From Gammaproteobacteria bacterium (lineage in GTDB: Bacteria; Pseudomonadota; Gammaproteobacteria; Steroidobacterales; GCA-2729495): DNA of 11,652 nt. Positions 1-9,576 of this stretch are shown here, piece after piece (within the stretch, counting starts at the first letter, position 1; each line of letters opens with the position of its first letter). The stretch is from NCBI GenBank assembly GCA_030429685.1, contig JAUIEY010000044.1, forward strand, positions 1-11,652, given 5' to 3'. Made by a program: the position numbers and the translations under genes. The notes under the pieces were generated by a model. That model worked only from the letters and a program-made list of their open reading frames with translations, was not told where the DNA came from and did not search any database.

Positions 1-336
1 CCGCTCTACACCGGCAACACACTCATGCTGCTCGGCTTCTGCCTGGCCAACGGTCAGTGGTGGCCGTGGCTGGTCGGTGCATTCTTCCTGTGGTTCTGGT
101 ATCCGCCGGCAATTTCCTACGAAGACAACAAGCTGCACACAATTTTCGGCGATGCGTGGCAGGAATGGTCATCGCGCACACCGGCGTTGATTCCCCGCAG
201 CCTGATCCCTAAAACCGGTGAGGGCACCGGCTGGTCGTTTGCGAAAAGCATGAAGGTGAACTGGGAACCGGTGATTGTGGTGTACTCGCTGTTCTGGCTC
301 TACTGGTTGTGGGCGCAACTGCCCGCCAATGGATGA
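1..336 (+). CDS. Isoprenylcysteine/phospholipid methyltransferase-family membrane protein, 3' end
   Basis: This is the C-terminal part (111 codons) of a gene that begins before the window; the reading frame is open from base 1 and stops with TGA at 334-336. The visible start PLYTGN fits the HPLYTGN-like motif of integral-membrane isoprenylcysteine carboxyl methyltransferase (ICMT)/phospholipid methyltransferase relatives. It is followed by a hydrophobic, Trp-rich span, then YEDNKL and FGDAWQEW, and then TPALIPR. The YED and TPALIPR segments are typical of the SAM-binding C-terminal half of this family. A second hydrophobic segment (around PVIVVYSLFWLYWLW) ends the protein and is probably a transmembrane helix. 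The ATG at 25 is internal and not the start. The family uses S-adenosylmethionine at the inner membrane, but the substrate cannot be told from this part. The next gene overlaps its stop by 8 bases. Confidence 0.75.
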   Translation, partial: PLYTGNTLMLLGFCLANGQWWPWLVGAFFLWFWYPPAISYEDNKLHTIFGDAWQEWSSRTPALIPRSLIPKTGEGTGWSFAKSMKVNWEPVIVVYSLFWLYWLWAQLPANG

Positions 337-1060
337 GCAACTCGAACAATCACTGCGCCGCTGGCTGGCCGACGACGCACAACGCGAAGCGGCGCTGTTA
401 AGCGCCGGTTATCAGGGCTCTGCCTATCTTTTTGCGGACACTCTCAACAACCGGCCGGTGCGGCTGGTTGTCAAAACCGCTGCGGGTGGTCTGTTTACCG
501 GCTGGTTCCATCGCCTGATGCTGCGCCGGGAGGCGCGCGTCTATGAGCGCATGGCAAATGTCGCCGGCGTGCCGCATTCGCCGGGGTTCCTGGACAACAC
601 CTGGTTGTTGCTGGAATACATTGATGGCGAATCGCTGAAAACCGCGCGCTATTCGCTCAGTAACCCGGATGCCTTCTACGATCAGCTGCTGCAGGTGTTG
701 CATGATTTTCACGCGGTCGGCGTGGGACACGGTGATCTCAAGCGCAAGGACAATGTGCTGGTCACTGCCGACGAGCAGCCGGTGGTGATTGATTTCGGCA
801 CCGCGGTCATGCGCGATAACGGGCTGCTGGACGGCCTGCTGTTCCGCCTGCTGCGGCGGTTTGATTACAACGCCTGGATCAAGGTGAAGTACGCCAATGA
901 TTACAGCGCGATCAGTCCGGATGACGCCCGCTGGTATCGCCCTACCGTGGTCGAGAGCGGTTTCAGGCTGCTGCGCCGGTTCTGGCGCACCATCACCTTC
1001 CGGCAGGCACGTAAGGCGCGCCGCCGGGCGCGCGCTTCACGCAGCGGCAACAGCGACTAG
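329..1060 (+). CDS. Small protein-kinase-fold protein (Ser/Thr or lipopolysaccharide-kinase-like)
   Basis: The product is 243 aa with a compact eukaryotic-like kinase fold. Visible elements are the ATP-anchoring lysine K49 in a VVK strand, the partner glutamate E68 in REARVYERM, and a catalytic loop HGDLKRKDN with H134, D136 and N142. The metal-binding DFG is at 155-157 in VVIDFGTAV. All core catalytic residues are present, so activity is likely. The HGDLK form and short length resemble the WaaP/Kdo-kinase, RIO and Bud32-like side of the superfamily rather than large Hanks kinases, so the substrate may be a lipid, sugar or protein. The C-terminal tail is very Arg-rich (from about residue 215), suggesting contact with membrane phosphates or nucleic acid. 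I chose the ATG at 329, which overlaps the upstream stop, over an in-frame start at 275; the latter would add 18 unlike residues encoded inside the methyltransferase gene. Coupled translation with the upstream gene is likely. The specific substrate is unknown. Confidence 0.75.
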   Translation: MDEQLEQSLRRWLADDAQREAALLSAGYQGSAYLFADTLNNRPVRLVVKTAAGGLFTGWFHRLMLRREARVYERMANVAGVPHSPGFLDNTWLLLEYIDGESLKTARYSLSNPDAFYDQLLQVLHDFHAVGVGHGDLKRKDNVLVTADEQPVVIDFGTAVMRDNGLLDGLLFRLLRRFDYNAWIKVKYANDYSAISPDDARWYRPTVVESGFRLLRRFWRTITFRQARKARRRARASRSGNSD

Positions 1061-1123
1061 GCTTCTTGTCTTATGTGAAACAGCCGCGCAGAATGAAATC
1101 ATACCGCAACGAGGAAACACGGC

Positions 1124-2638
1124 ATGGACATGACTGACATCGGTTTTTTGTCAGAGATACTCAAGCTGTTTGTCTACCTGTTTATTTTTCTGGTCGGCAT
1201 CGGTGTGCTCTGGGTTATCGCGCTCTACATTATTGACGTTAACCAGACCAAGCATGCTATTCGCCGCAATTTTCCGGTGGTCGGGCGATTCCGCTACATG
1301 TTCGAGCACCTCGGCGAGTTTTTCCGCCAGTACTTTTTTGCTCAGGACCGCGAGGAAATGCCGTTTAACCGCGCGGAACGTTCCTGGGCCTACCGGGCAG
1401 CCAAGGGTGTTGATACCACGGTGGCGTTTGGTTCCACCCGCGACCTGCGGCCTACCGGCACCATTATTTTTGTGAACTGCCCGTATCCCACGCTGGATCA
1501 GGATGCGGTGCCGATCTCGGCGCTGACTATCGGCGAGGGCTGCGAGCAGCCTTATACCAGCGACCGCATCTTCCATATTTCCGGCATGAGCTACGGTGCC
1601 CTGTCCAAGCCGGCGGTGCTGGCACTGTCCAACGGTGCACGCATGGCAGGCTGCTGGATGAATACCGGCGAGGGCGGTCTGTCCGAATGGCACCTTGAGG
1701 GCGGCGCTGACATCGTGTTTCAGATCGGTACCGCCAAGTATGGGGTGCGCGATGATCTCGGCAACCTGAGCGACCAGAAGCTCGCTGAAGTCGCGGCGCA
1801 CGAGCAGGTCAAAATGTTCGAAATCAAAATGAGCCAGGGCGCCAAACCAGGCAAGGGCGGGATCCTGCCGGGCATCAAGGTCACGTCGGAAATCGCCGCT
1901 ATCCGCGGCATCCCTGAAGGGCAGGATTCCATCAGCCCGAACGGCCACCCGGAAATTCACAACGGCTCTGACCTGCTCGACATGATTGCGCGGGTGCGGC
2001 GGGTGACGGGTAAGCCGGTGGGCTTCAAGGCGGTCATTGGCGCGTACGGCTGGCTGCACGAATTGTTTGACGAGGTCACCAAGCGCGGTATTGAAAGTGC
2101 CCCGGACTTTATCACCGTGGATTCCGGTGACGGCGGCACCGGTGCGGCACCGCAGCCGCTGATTGATAACGTCGGGCTGCCATTGCGCGAAAGCCTGCCG
2201 TTGCTGGTGGATCTGCTGAATCACTATGATCTGCGTTCACGCGTGAGAGTTGTTGCCAGCGGCAAGGCGGTCACGCCGGACGCGGTGGCCGCCGCGCTGT
2301 GCGCCGGCGCGGACTTTGTCACCTCGGCGCGTGGCTTTATGTTTGCACTGGGCTGCATCCAGGCTCTGCAGTGCAACAAGAATACCTGCCCGACCGGCAT
2401 CACTACCCACGACAAGGATTTGCAGCGCGGCCTGGTGCCGGCCGACAAGGCCGAACGAGTGCGCCGCTATCAGCAGACCATGGAAAAAGAAGTCGGCATC
2501 ATTGCGCATTCCTGCGGCGTTAAAGAGGCGCGCCAGCTGGCCCGCAAGCACTGCCGCATCGTGCAGAACAACGGTCGGTCCAAGCCCATGGATGAGGTGT
2601 TTCCGAACATCCGGCCGCGGCCGCGCGAAGTGGCCTGA
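1124..2638 (+). CDS. Membrane-anchored FMN-binding glutamate synthase-family protein
   Basis: The product is 504 aa and resembles the FMN/synthase domain of the glutamate synthase large subunit. Residues about 12-38 form one strongly hydrophobic helix, followed by a basic juxtamembrane stretch, so the catalytic part probably sits on the cytoplasmic face. SGMSYGALSKPAV (from about 153) and VDSGDGGTGAAP (from about 332) match FMN- and substrate-binding regions of the barrel. C411, C417 and C422 keep the Cx5Cx4C spacing of the 3Fe-4S cluster of GltB proteins, ending in NTCPTG. There is no N-terminal Cys-type amidotransferase domain and no C-terminal beta-helix domain, so it cannot take ammonia from glutamine by itself. 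No gltD-like partner is visible. GAGG at 1111-1114 lies 9 bases before the ATG. It probably heads an operon with the ThDP enzyme 44 bases downstream. The family is well recognised, but the reaction in this short membrane-bound form is not established to my knowledge. Confidence 0.88.
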   Translation: MDMTDIGFLSEILKLFVYLFIFLVGIGVLWVIALYIIDVNQTKHAIRRNFPVVGRFRYMFEHLGEFFRQYFFAQDREEMPFNRAERSWAYRAAKGVDTTVAFGSTRDLRPTGTIIFVNCPYPTLDQDAVPISALTIGEGCEQPYTSDRIFHISGMSYGALSKPAVLALSNGARMAGCWMNTGEGGLSEWHLEGGADIVFQIGTAKYGVRDDLGNLSDQKLAEVAAHEQVKMFEIKMSQGAKPGKGGILPGIKVTSEIAAIRGIPEGQDSISPNGHPEIHNGSDLLDMIARVRRVTGKPVGFKAVIGAYGWLHELFDEVTKRGIESAPDFITVDSGDGGTGAAPQPLIDNVGLPLRESLPLLVDLLNHYDLRSRVRVVASGKAVTPDAVAAALCAGADFVTSARGFMFALGCIQALQCNKNTCPTGITTHDKDLQRGLVPADKAERVRRYQQTMEKEVGIIAHSCGVKEARQLARKHCRIVQNNGRSKPMDEVFPNIRPRPREVA

Positions 2639-2682
2639 CATGGGTTCGTTTTAAACCGTCGCATCAATTAACAGGAGTTAAC

Positions 2683-4341
2683 TTGAAAGCATCCGATCTG
2701 TTCGTCCAGTGCCTGGAAAGAGAGGGCATCGAGTACATCTTTGGTGTGCCCGGTGAGGAAAATGCCGATTTCATGATGTCGCTGGAGCAGTCGGCGTCCA
2801 TCAAGTTCATCCTGACACGCCACGAACAGGGCGCGGCTTTCATGGCCGAAATCTACGGCCGGCTGACCGGCCAGCCGGCGGGTTGCCTCGGCACCCTCGG
2901 CCCGGGCGCGACCAATCTCATTACCGGTGTGGCCGATTCCAACATGGACCGCGCGCCCATGCTGGTGCTGACCGGGCAGGGCTCTACCAAACGCCTGCAC
3001 AAAGAGTCGCACCAGATCATGGACGTGGTGGGCATGTTCGAGCCGGTTACCAAGTGGGCCACCATGGTGGTCAATGCCGATACCATCCCGGAAATTGTGC
3101 GCAAGGCAGTGCGGCTGGCGCGCGGTGAAAAACCCGGCGCGGTGCTGATTGAACTGCCCGAGGATGTGGCCAAGCTGCAGACCAGCGAGCCGCCGCTGGA
3201 GCCGCGCCGCTACCGGCGTTCGGTGGTGGACGACAAGATTACCGATCGCGCATTTGCCATGCTGCGAGACGCCAAACGGCCGGTGATTCTGGCCGGCAAC
3301 GGCTGCATCCGTCGGCGCGCCAGCAAACAGCTGCGGCTGTTTTGCGAACACACCGGCATCGGTGTGCTCAGCACCTTTATGGCCAAGGGCTGCGTGGACA
3401 TGGATTCGGAATACTGCCTGTATACCATCGGGCTGGGGTCCAAGGATCTGCCGACTAAAGTCATTGACGAGGCTGACCTGGTGATCACGCTCGGTTTCGA
3501 TATGGTTGAGTATCATCCGCACCTGTGGAACCCGAACGGTGACAAGCGCATCATCCATGCGGATTTTCTGCCGGCTGAAATTGATGCCGACTACCACCCG
3601 GAAGTGGAACTGGTCGGCGACCTGGCACACACGCTGTGGGCACTGAACGAACGGCTGGCTAAAGAGCCGCTGTCCTTTGATTTGCAGAACCAGGCCGACA
3701 TGCGCAGGAAGATGTCCGCCGAACTGGCCATGCATGCCGACGATGACACCGAGGGGCTGATCCGGCCGCAGAAGGTGTTATGGGATTGCCGCGAGGTGCT
3801 GGGCCGCGACGATATTCTGCTGTCGGACGTGGGTGCCCACAAAATGTGGATTGCCCGTCACTACCATTGTCACGAACCCAACACCTGCCTGATCCCGAAC
3901 GGTTTTTGCTCCATGGGTTTCGCGCTGCCGGGGGCGATTGCCGCCGGCCTGGTGTTTCCGGAACGCAAAATTCTCGGCATTGCCGGTGACGGCGGTTTTC
4001 TGATGAACGTGCAGGAAATGGAAACCGCGGCACGCATCGGCGTCAACATCGTGATGCTGGTCTGGGAGGACGGCGGTTACGGACTGATCGCCTGGAAGCA
4101 GGAAAACGAATTTGACCGCCACACCGACCTGGCTTTCAGCAACCCCGACTGGCTGCAGCTAGCCGCGGCGTTCGGCTGGCACGGTCACCGCGTCAACAAC
4201 TCGCGTGACCTGCAGAGCACGCTGCGCGCCGCCCTCGATGAACAGGGCCCGAGCCTGGTAACCCTGCCGATTGATTACCGCGAAAACATTATTCTGACCC
4301 AGCGTCTGGGTGAACTGATGAACCCGGGCGACAACGCCTGA
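2683..4341 (+). CDS. ThDP-dependent acetolactate synthase large subunit-like enzyme (AlsS-like)
   Basis: The product is 552 aa, the usual length for acetolactate synthase-type thiamine diphosphate enzymes, with three domains. The N-terminal pyrimidine-binding domain has FGVPGEEN and the catalytic glutamate E48 in TRHEQGAAFMAE, followed by GTLGPGATN. A central domain spans about 190-330. The C-terminal diphosphate-binding domain has GDGGFLMN starting at G435, which binds Mg-ThDP. The segment after it (WEDGGYGLIAWKQ) looks more like catabolic AlsS-type than biosynthetic IlvB-type enzymes. The start is TTG at 2683, preceded by AGGAG at 2673-2677 with a 5-base gap; no ATG fits the family N-terminus. 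No regulatory small subunit or acetolactate decarboxylase lies nearby, and an aldehyde dehydrogenase follows after 21 bases. A decarboxylase or carboligase acting on another 2-keto acid is therefore as likely as true acetolactate synthesis. Family is secure; substrate is not. Confidence 0.85.
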   Translation: MKASDLFVQCLEREGIEYIFGVPGEENADFMMSLEQSASIKFILTRHEQGAAFMAEIYGRLTGQPAGCLGTLGPGATNLITGVADSNMDRAPMLVLTGQGSTKRLHKESHQIMDVVGMFEPVTKWATMVVNADTIPEIVRKAVRLARGEKPGAVLIELPEDVAKLQTSEPPLEPRRYRRSVVDDKITDRAFAMLRDAKRPVILAGNGCIRRRASKQLRLFCEHTGIGVLSTFMAKGCVDMDSEYCLYTIGLGSKDLPTKVIDEADLVITLGFDMVEYHPHLWNPNGDKRIIHADFLPAEIDADYHPEVELVGDLAHTLWALNERLAKEPLSFDLQNQADMRRKMSAELAMHADDDTEGLIRPQKVLWDCREVLGRDDILLSDVGAHKMWIARHYHCHEPNTCLIPNGFCSMGFALPGAIAAGLVFPERKILGIAGDGGFLMNVQEMETAARIGVNIVMLVWEDGGYGLIAWKQENEFDRHTDLAFSNPDWLQLAAAFGWHGHRVNNSRDLQSTLRAALDEQGPSLVTLPIDYRENIILTQRLGELMNPGDNA

Positions 4342-4362
4342 GAAGACATTAAGGAGTCATCC

Positions 4363-5799
4363 TTGGAACAGCACGCTTTACTGATTCCCGGTGCGCCTGC
4401 CGCTGCCGGCAGTCTGACCGTCACGGCGCCATACGATGGCGCGCCCCTGGCAGAACTGGCCACCGGCGGTGTCGAGCATGCGGCCCATGCGCTGGCAACC
4501 GCCCACAAGCTGTATCGCACGCGCAGCGAGTGGCTCGAGGTGCATGAGCGCGTGGCGATTCTGGAGCGTGCCGCCGGCCTGATGGAACAGCGCAAGGAAC
4601 AACTGATCCGTGACGCGGCGGCGGAAGGCGGCAAGCCCTGGCGGGATACGGTGGTGGAAGTGGACCGCGCCATTGACGGGGTGCGCATCTGCATCGAGAC
4701 CATTCGCTCCGAGCAGGGTCAGGTGGTGCCGATGGGTACTACGGCGGCGTCCGCCGAACGGGTGGCATTTACGCGCCGCGAGCCCATTGGTGTGGTGGTA
4801 GCGGTAAGTGCCTTTAATCATCCGCTGAACCTTATCGTGCACCAGGTTGCCGCCGCGGTGGCAGCGGGTTGCCCGGTGGTGGTCAAGCCTGCCGAGGACA
4901 CACCGCTGTCATGTCTGAATTTTGTGCGAGTGCTGCACGAGGCGGGGCTGCCGGAGGCCTGGTGCCAGGTATTAATAGCAGCCGACCGCAGCGCCGCCGA
5001 GGCGCTGGTAACCGATGCGCGCGTGGCGTTTTTCAGTTTCATCGGCTCGGCCCGGGTGGGCTGGATGTTGCGCAGCAAGCTTGCGCCGGGTGCGCGTTGC
5101 GCCCTGGAGCATGGCGGTGTGGCACCGCTGCTGCTGGCGGCAGATGCCGACCTGGAGCTGGCTTTGCCGGCGGTCACCAAGGGTGGCTTCTACCATTCGG
5201 GCCAGGTGTGCGTGTCGGTGCAGCGGGTGTTTGCACACCGCTCGGTGGCGGTAGCCTTTGCCCGCTCACTGGCGGATGCCGCCGGCAAACTTAAAGTGGG
5301 TGACCCGCTGGATCCGGACACTGATCTGGGCCCGCTGATCCGCCATGCTGAAACCGACCGCGTGCACGAGTGGGTGACGGAAGCCGTGGCCGCGGGTGCC
5401 GAACTGTTGTGCGGCGGCGAAAAAATTTCTGCCAGTTGCTATCAGCCCACGGTATTGCTCAACCCGCCCGCCGAGGCCAAAGTCAGCACGCTGGAAGTGT
5501 TCGGCCCGGTTGTGTGCGTGTACGCCTATGACGATCTGGACGCCGCCATTGCGCAGGCCAATTCACTACCGGTGTCTTTCCAGGCAGCGGTATTTACCGC
5601 CAGCCTGGATACGGCCATGCATGCCTACGCCAACCTCGATGCGTCGGCGGTGATGGTCAATGACCACACCGCCTTCCGCGTGGACGGCATGCCGTTTGCG
5701 GGGCTGCGCGAATCAGGGCTGGGCGTGGGCGGCATCCCGCACACCATTGCCGACATGTCGATCGAAAAAATGCTGGTGATCAAGTCGGCTGCTTTGTGA
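4363..5799 (+). CDS. NAD(P)-dependent aldehyde dehydrogenase
   Basis: The product is 478 aa, normal for the aldehyde dehydrogenase superfamily. Catalytic residues are intact: N152 in AFNHPLN (oxyanion), K175 in VVKPAEDTP (cofactor), general base E249 in LEHGG and nucleophile C283 in GQVCVS. The E-to-C spacing of 34 residues equals that of the classical enzymes. EVFGPVV and a C-terminal GLRESGLGVGG segment complete the fold. The region around VNDHTAFRVDGMPFAG resembles the phosphonoacetaldehyde/lactaldehyde dehydrogenase-like branch more than betaine-aldehyde enzymes; this is a judgement from memory. The start is TTG at 4363, with AGGAG at 4352-4356 and a 6-base gap. It lies 21 bases after the ThDP enzyme, so the aldehyde may be the product of that enzyme. 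It ends 16 bases from the convergent rpoD stop, with no clear terminator between them. Cofactor preference and substrate are unknown. Confidence 0.88.
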   Translation: MEQHALLIPGAPAAAGSLTVTAPYDGAPLAELATGGVEHAAHALATAHKLYRTRSEWLEVHERVAILERAAGLMEQRKEQLIRDAAAEGGKPWRDTVVEVDRAIDGVRICIETIRSEQGQVVPMGTTAASAERVAFTRREPIGVVVAVSAFNHPLNLIVHQVAAAVAAGCPVVVKPAEDTPLSCLNFVRVLHEAGLPEAWCQVLIAADRSAAEALVTDARVAFFSFIGSARVGWMLRSKLAPGARCALEHGGVAPLLLAADADLELALPAVTKGGFYHSGQVCVSVQRVFAHRSVAVAFARSLADAAGKLKVGDPLDPDTDLGPLIRHAETDRVHEWVTEAVAAGAELLCGGEKISASCYQPTVLLNPPAEAKVSTLEVFGPVVCVYAYDDLDAAIAQANSLPVSFQAAVFTASLDTAMHAYANLDASAVMVNDHTAFRVDGMPFAGLRESGLGVGGIPHTIADMSIEKMLVIKSAAL

Positions 5800-5815
5800 C
5801 GCAAACGGTCTCGCT

Positions 5816-7654
<1,839 letters not shown>

Positions 7655-7686
7655 TCGTAGGGCCTCGGTGAATACGTAAACGCTCA

Positions 7687-7715
7687 ATTATACAAATCCG
7701 ACAAATTTTAAACCA
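7687..7715 (-). promoter_or_regulatory. Candidate internal promoter for rpoD
   Basis: On the minus strand a perfect TATAAT occupies 7692-7687. Seventeen bases upstream, 7715-7710 reads TGGTTT, which is a poor -35 match, so this may be a weak promoter or one that uses another contact. Transcription would start near 7680, giving a leader of about 26 bases to the GTG at 7654 that contains its ribosome binding site. In E. coli, rpoD also has its own promoters downstream of the operon promoter. The -10 match is seen directly; activity is inferred. Confidence 0.45.
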
Positions 7716-7724
7716 GCACAGTTC

Positions 7725-7773
7725 CCCGCGGACAACCGCGGGCAGTGGCTGCCAAAGCCCCGCGCGGCGGGGC
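7725..7773 (-). other. Three tandem hairpins between dnaG and rpoD
   Basis: Reading on the minus strand just after the dnaG stop (7777-7775), three perfect stems follow one another. The first is GCCCCGC with a 3-base loop and GCGGGGC (7773-7757), followed by TTTGG. The second is GGCAG/CTGCC with a 3-base loop (7753-7741). The third is CCCGCGG with a 4-base loop and CCGCGGG (7742-7725); it shares two bases with the second, so those two are alternatives. The first has only a short U run, so it is at best a weak terminator. In E. coli the dnaG–rpoD junction is an RNA-processing site that lowers dnaG message relative to rpoD. These stems could protect the rpoD part or mark such a site. Confidence 0.55.
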
Positions 7774-7774
7774 C

Positions 7775-9568
7775 TCAGGACTTGTTGCTATGCAGCGTGG
7801 CGATTTCCTGCTGCAATGCGCGCATTTCCTGCTTTTCCGCCTCCGTCAGGCCGCTCGCGGCCTTGCGGGCGAGGCGCTGGAAGCGCTTTTGCAACTCCTG
7901 CTGCAGGATGGCGTCGAGGGTCTCGGCCAGTTCGGCGCTCCAGTCAGAACTCGGTTCCAGGTGCAGGTCCTGCAGCAGCAGCGCGGTCAGATGGCTGCCG
8001 CCGTCCGGGTGGGCGGCCTGCTCGTCGGCCAGCCGCGCCGGCTTGATGTCCGGGTTTTCCTGCGCGGCTTCAAGCAGATCAATCAGCAGGGCAATCCCGG
8101 GGTTCGGCAGCTCGCGCAGACCGGCCTTCAGCTCCAGGCCCTTGGCGGCTGCCGGTTGTTGTAACACCAGGCAAATGGCCCGGCGGATCAGCGGGTTGCG
8201 GCCGGTTGCGGCTGCCGCGGTCGGTTGCGTGGGCCGAGCCGGCGCAGCCGGGCGCACCGGTGCCGTGGCCCGACCGGCGCTATCCGTCAGCAGTGCGCCG
8301 AGCCGGGCTGCGCTCAAACCCACTTCGCCCGCCAGTTTGTCGAGCAGCAGTTCGCGGAACACGCCTTCGGGGATGCTGCTGATCAGCGGTCGTGCCAGTT
8401 CCGCGAGGCGCGCCTGGCCGTCGAGACTGCTCAGGTCAGTGGCTTCCTTGAGATGTTCGATCAGGTATTCCGACAGCGGCTGGCTGGCGGCCAGCCGGGC
8501 CTGAAATTCCGCCGCACCGCCGGCACGCACCACCGAGTCGGGGTCTTCGCCGTCGGCCAGAAACAGGAATTTCACCTGCCGGCCGTCGCGCAGTTCCGGC
8601 AGGCTGATCTGCAGGGCGCGCCAGGCGGCCTTGCGGCCGGCAGCATCGCCGTCAAAACAAAATACGATTTCACGCGTGACGCGAAACAGCCGCTGCAAAT
8701 GTTCCGCGGTGGTGGCTGTGCCCAGTGTGGCAACGGCATTGCTGATGCCATGTTCGGCCAGTGCCACCACGTCCATGTAGCCTTCCACCACCAGCAGTCG
8801 TTCGGGATTGCGCTCGATCTGCCGTGCTTCATATAGGCCGTAGAGTTCGCGGCCCTTGTGGAAAACCGGGGTTTCCGGCGAGTTCAGGTACTTGGGTTCG
8901 CCGTCATCGGTGACCCGGCCGCCGAAACCCACCACGCGCCCGCGGCTGTCGCGAATAGGGAACATGATGCGGCCGCGGAAGCGATCATAAATACGACCAT
9001 CCTCATTGCGGGTCAGCAGTCCGGCCTTGAGCAGGTCATCGCGTTTGTCATCCGTGCCGCCGAGTTTTTTCAGCACAAAATCCCAGCCGGGCGGTGCGTA
9101 ACCGATGCCGAAATCCGCAGCGGTCTGACCGGTAAGCCCGCGTTGTTTGAGGTAATCAATGGCGGCCGGCGTTTCCCGCAATTGTTCGCGGTAAAGTTCG
9201 CCGGCCTGGCTGAGCAGTTCCAGCAGCGGCGCGCTCGGTGATACCGGCGCGGTGCTGCCGCGGCTGTTTTCGCGCGGTACTTCCAGGCCGTAAAAGGAGG
9301 CCAGTTCCTCGATGGCTTCGACGAATTCCAGCCGGTCATGTTCCATCAGAAAACCCACCACGGTGCCGTGCGCGCCGCAGCCGAAACAGTGATAAAAGCC
9401 TTTGTCGGGGCTGACGGTGAAGGAGGGGGTTTTTTCGTTGTGGAAGGGGCAGCAGGCTTTGTATTCGCGGCCGGCTTTTTTCAGCTGAATGCGGTTCGAC
9501 AGGATTTCGACGATATCGGCCCGGTCAACCAGGTCGTTAATAAATTCCTGAGGTATGCGCCCTGCCAT
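7775..9568 (-). CDS. dnaG: DNA primase DnaG
   Basis: The product is 597 aa and makes RNA primers for Okazaki fragments at the replication fork, working with the DnaB helicase. The N-terminal zinc-binding domain has C40, H43, C61 and C64, identical in position to E. coli. The TOPRIM catalytic core has E262 in VVEGYMDVV and D306/D308 in FCFDGDAAGRK, three residues off the E. coli acidic residues that bind metal. A Pro/Ala/Thr-rich linker at about 428-450 separates the core from the helicase-binding C-terminal domain. Start is the ATG at 9568, eight bases after the yqeY stop, without a strong Shine-Dalgarno sequence. Translational coupling to yqeY is therefore likely and would keep primase low. 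Hairpins separate it from rpoD downstream. Identity is certain. Confidence 0.97.
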   Translation of the reverse strand: MAGRIPQEFINDLVDRADIVEILSNRIQLKKAGREYKACCPFHNEKTPSFTVSPDKGFYHCFGCGAHGTVVGFLMEHDRLEFVEAIEELASFYGLEVPRENSRGSTAPVSPSAPLLELLSQAGELYREQLRETPAAIDYLKQRGLTGQTAADFGIGYAPPGWDFVLKKLGGTDDKRDDLLKAGLLTRNEDGRIYDRFRGRIMFPIRDSRGRVVGFGGRVTDDGEPKYLNSPETPVFHKGRELYGLYEARQIERNPERLLVVEGYMDVVALAEHGISNAVATLGTATTAEHLQRLFRVTREIVFCFDGDAAGRKAAWRALQISLPELRDGRQVKFLFLADGEDPDSVVRAGGAAEFQARLAASQPLSEYLIEHLKEATDLSSLDGQARLAELARPLISSIPEGVFRELLLDKLAGEVGLSAARLGALLTDSAGRATAPVRPAAPARPTQPTAAAATGRNPLIRRAICLVLQQPAAAKGLELKAGLRELPNPGIALLIDLLEAAQENPDIKPARLADEQAAHPDGGSHLTALLLQDLHLEPSSDWSAELAETLDAILQQELQKRFQRLARKAASGLTEAEKQEMRALQQEIATLHSNKS

Positions 9569-9576
9569 GCGGCATT

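Noticed and set aside
1061..1123. Possible promoter before the glutamate-synthase-like gene
   Set aside because: The 63-base gap has only scattered AT-rich hexamers without a well-spaced -35/-10 pair, so I could not support a call.
1151..2224. Long open frame (357 codons) on the minus strand inside the glutamate-synthase-like gene
   Set aside because: It is a shadow of a secure gene, with no recognisable motif and no ribosome binding site that stands out.
2668..3735. Long open frame (355 codons) on the minus strand inside the ThDP enzyme gene
   Set aside because: It is the complement of a gene with intact family motifs; its composition is typical of an antisense shadow and it has no domain motif.
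5800..5815. Possible bidirectional terminator between the aldehyde dehydrogenase and rpoD genes
   Set aside because: Only 16 bases separate the stops and I see no stem longer than three pairs and no U run.
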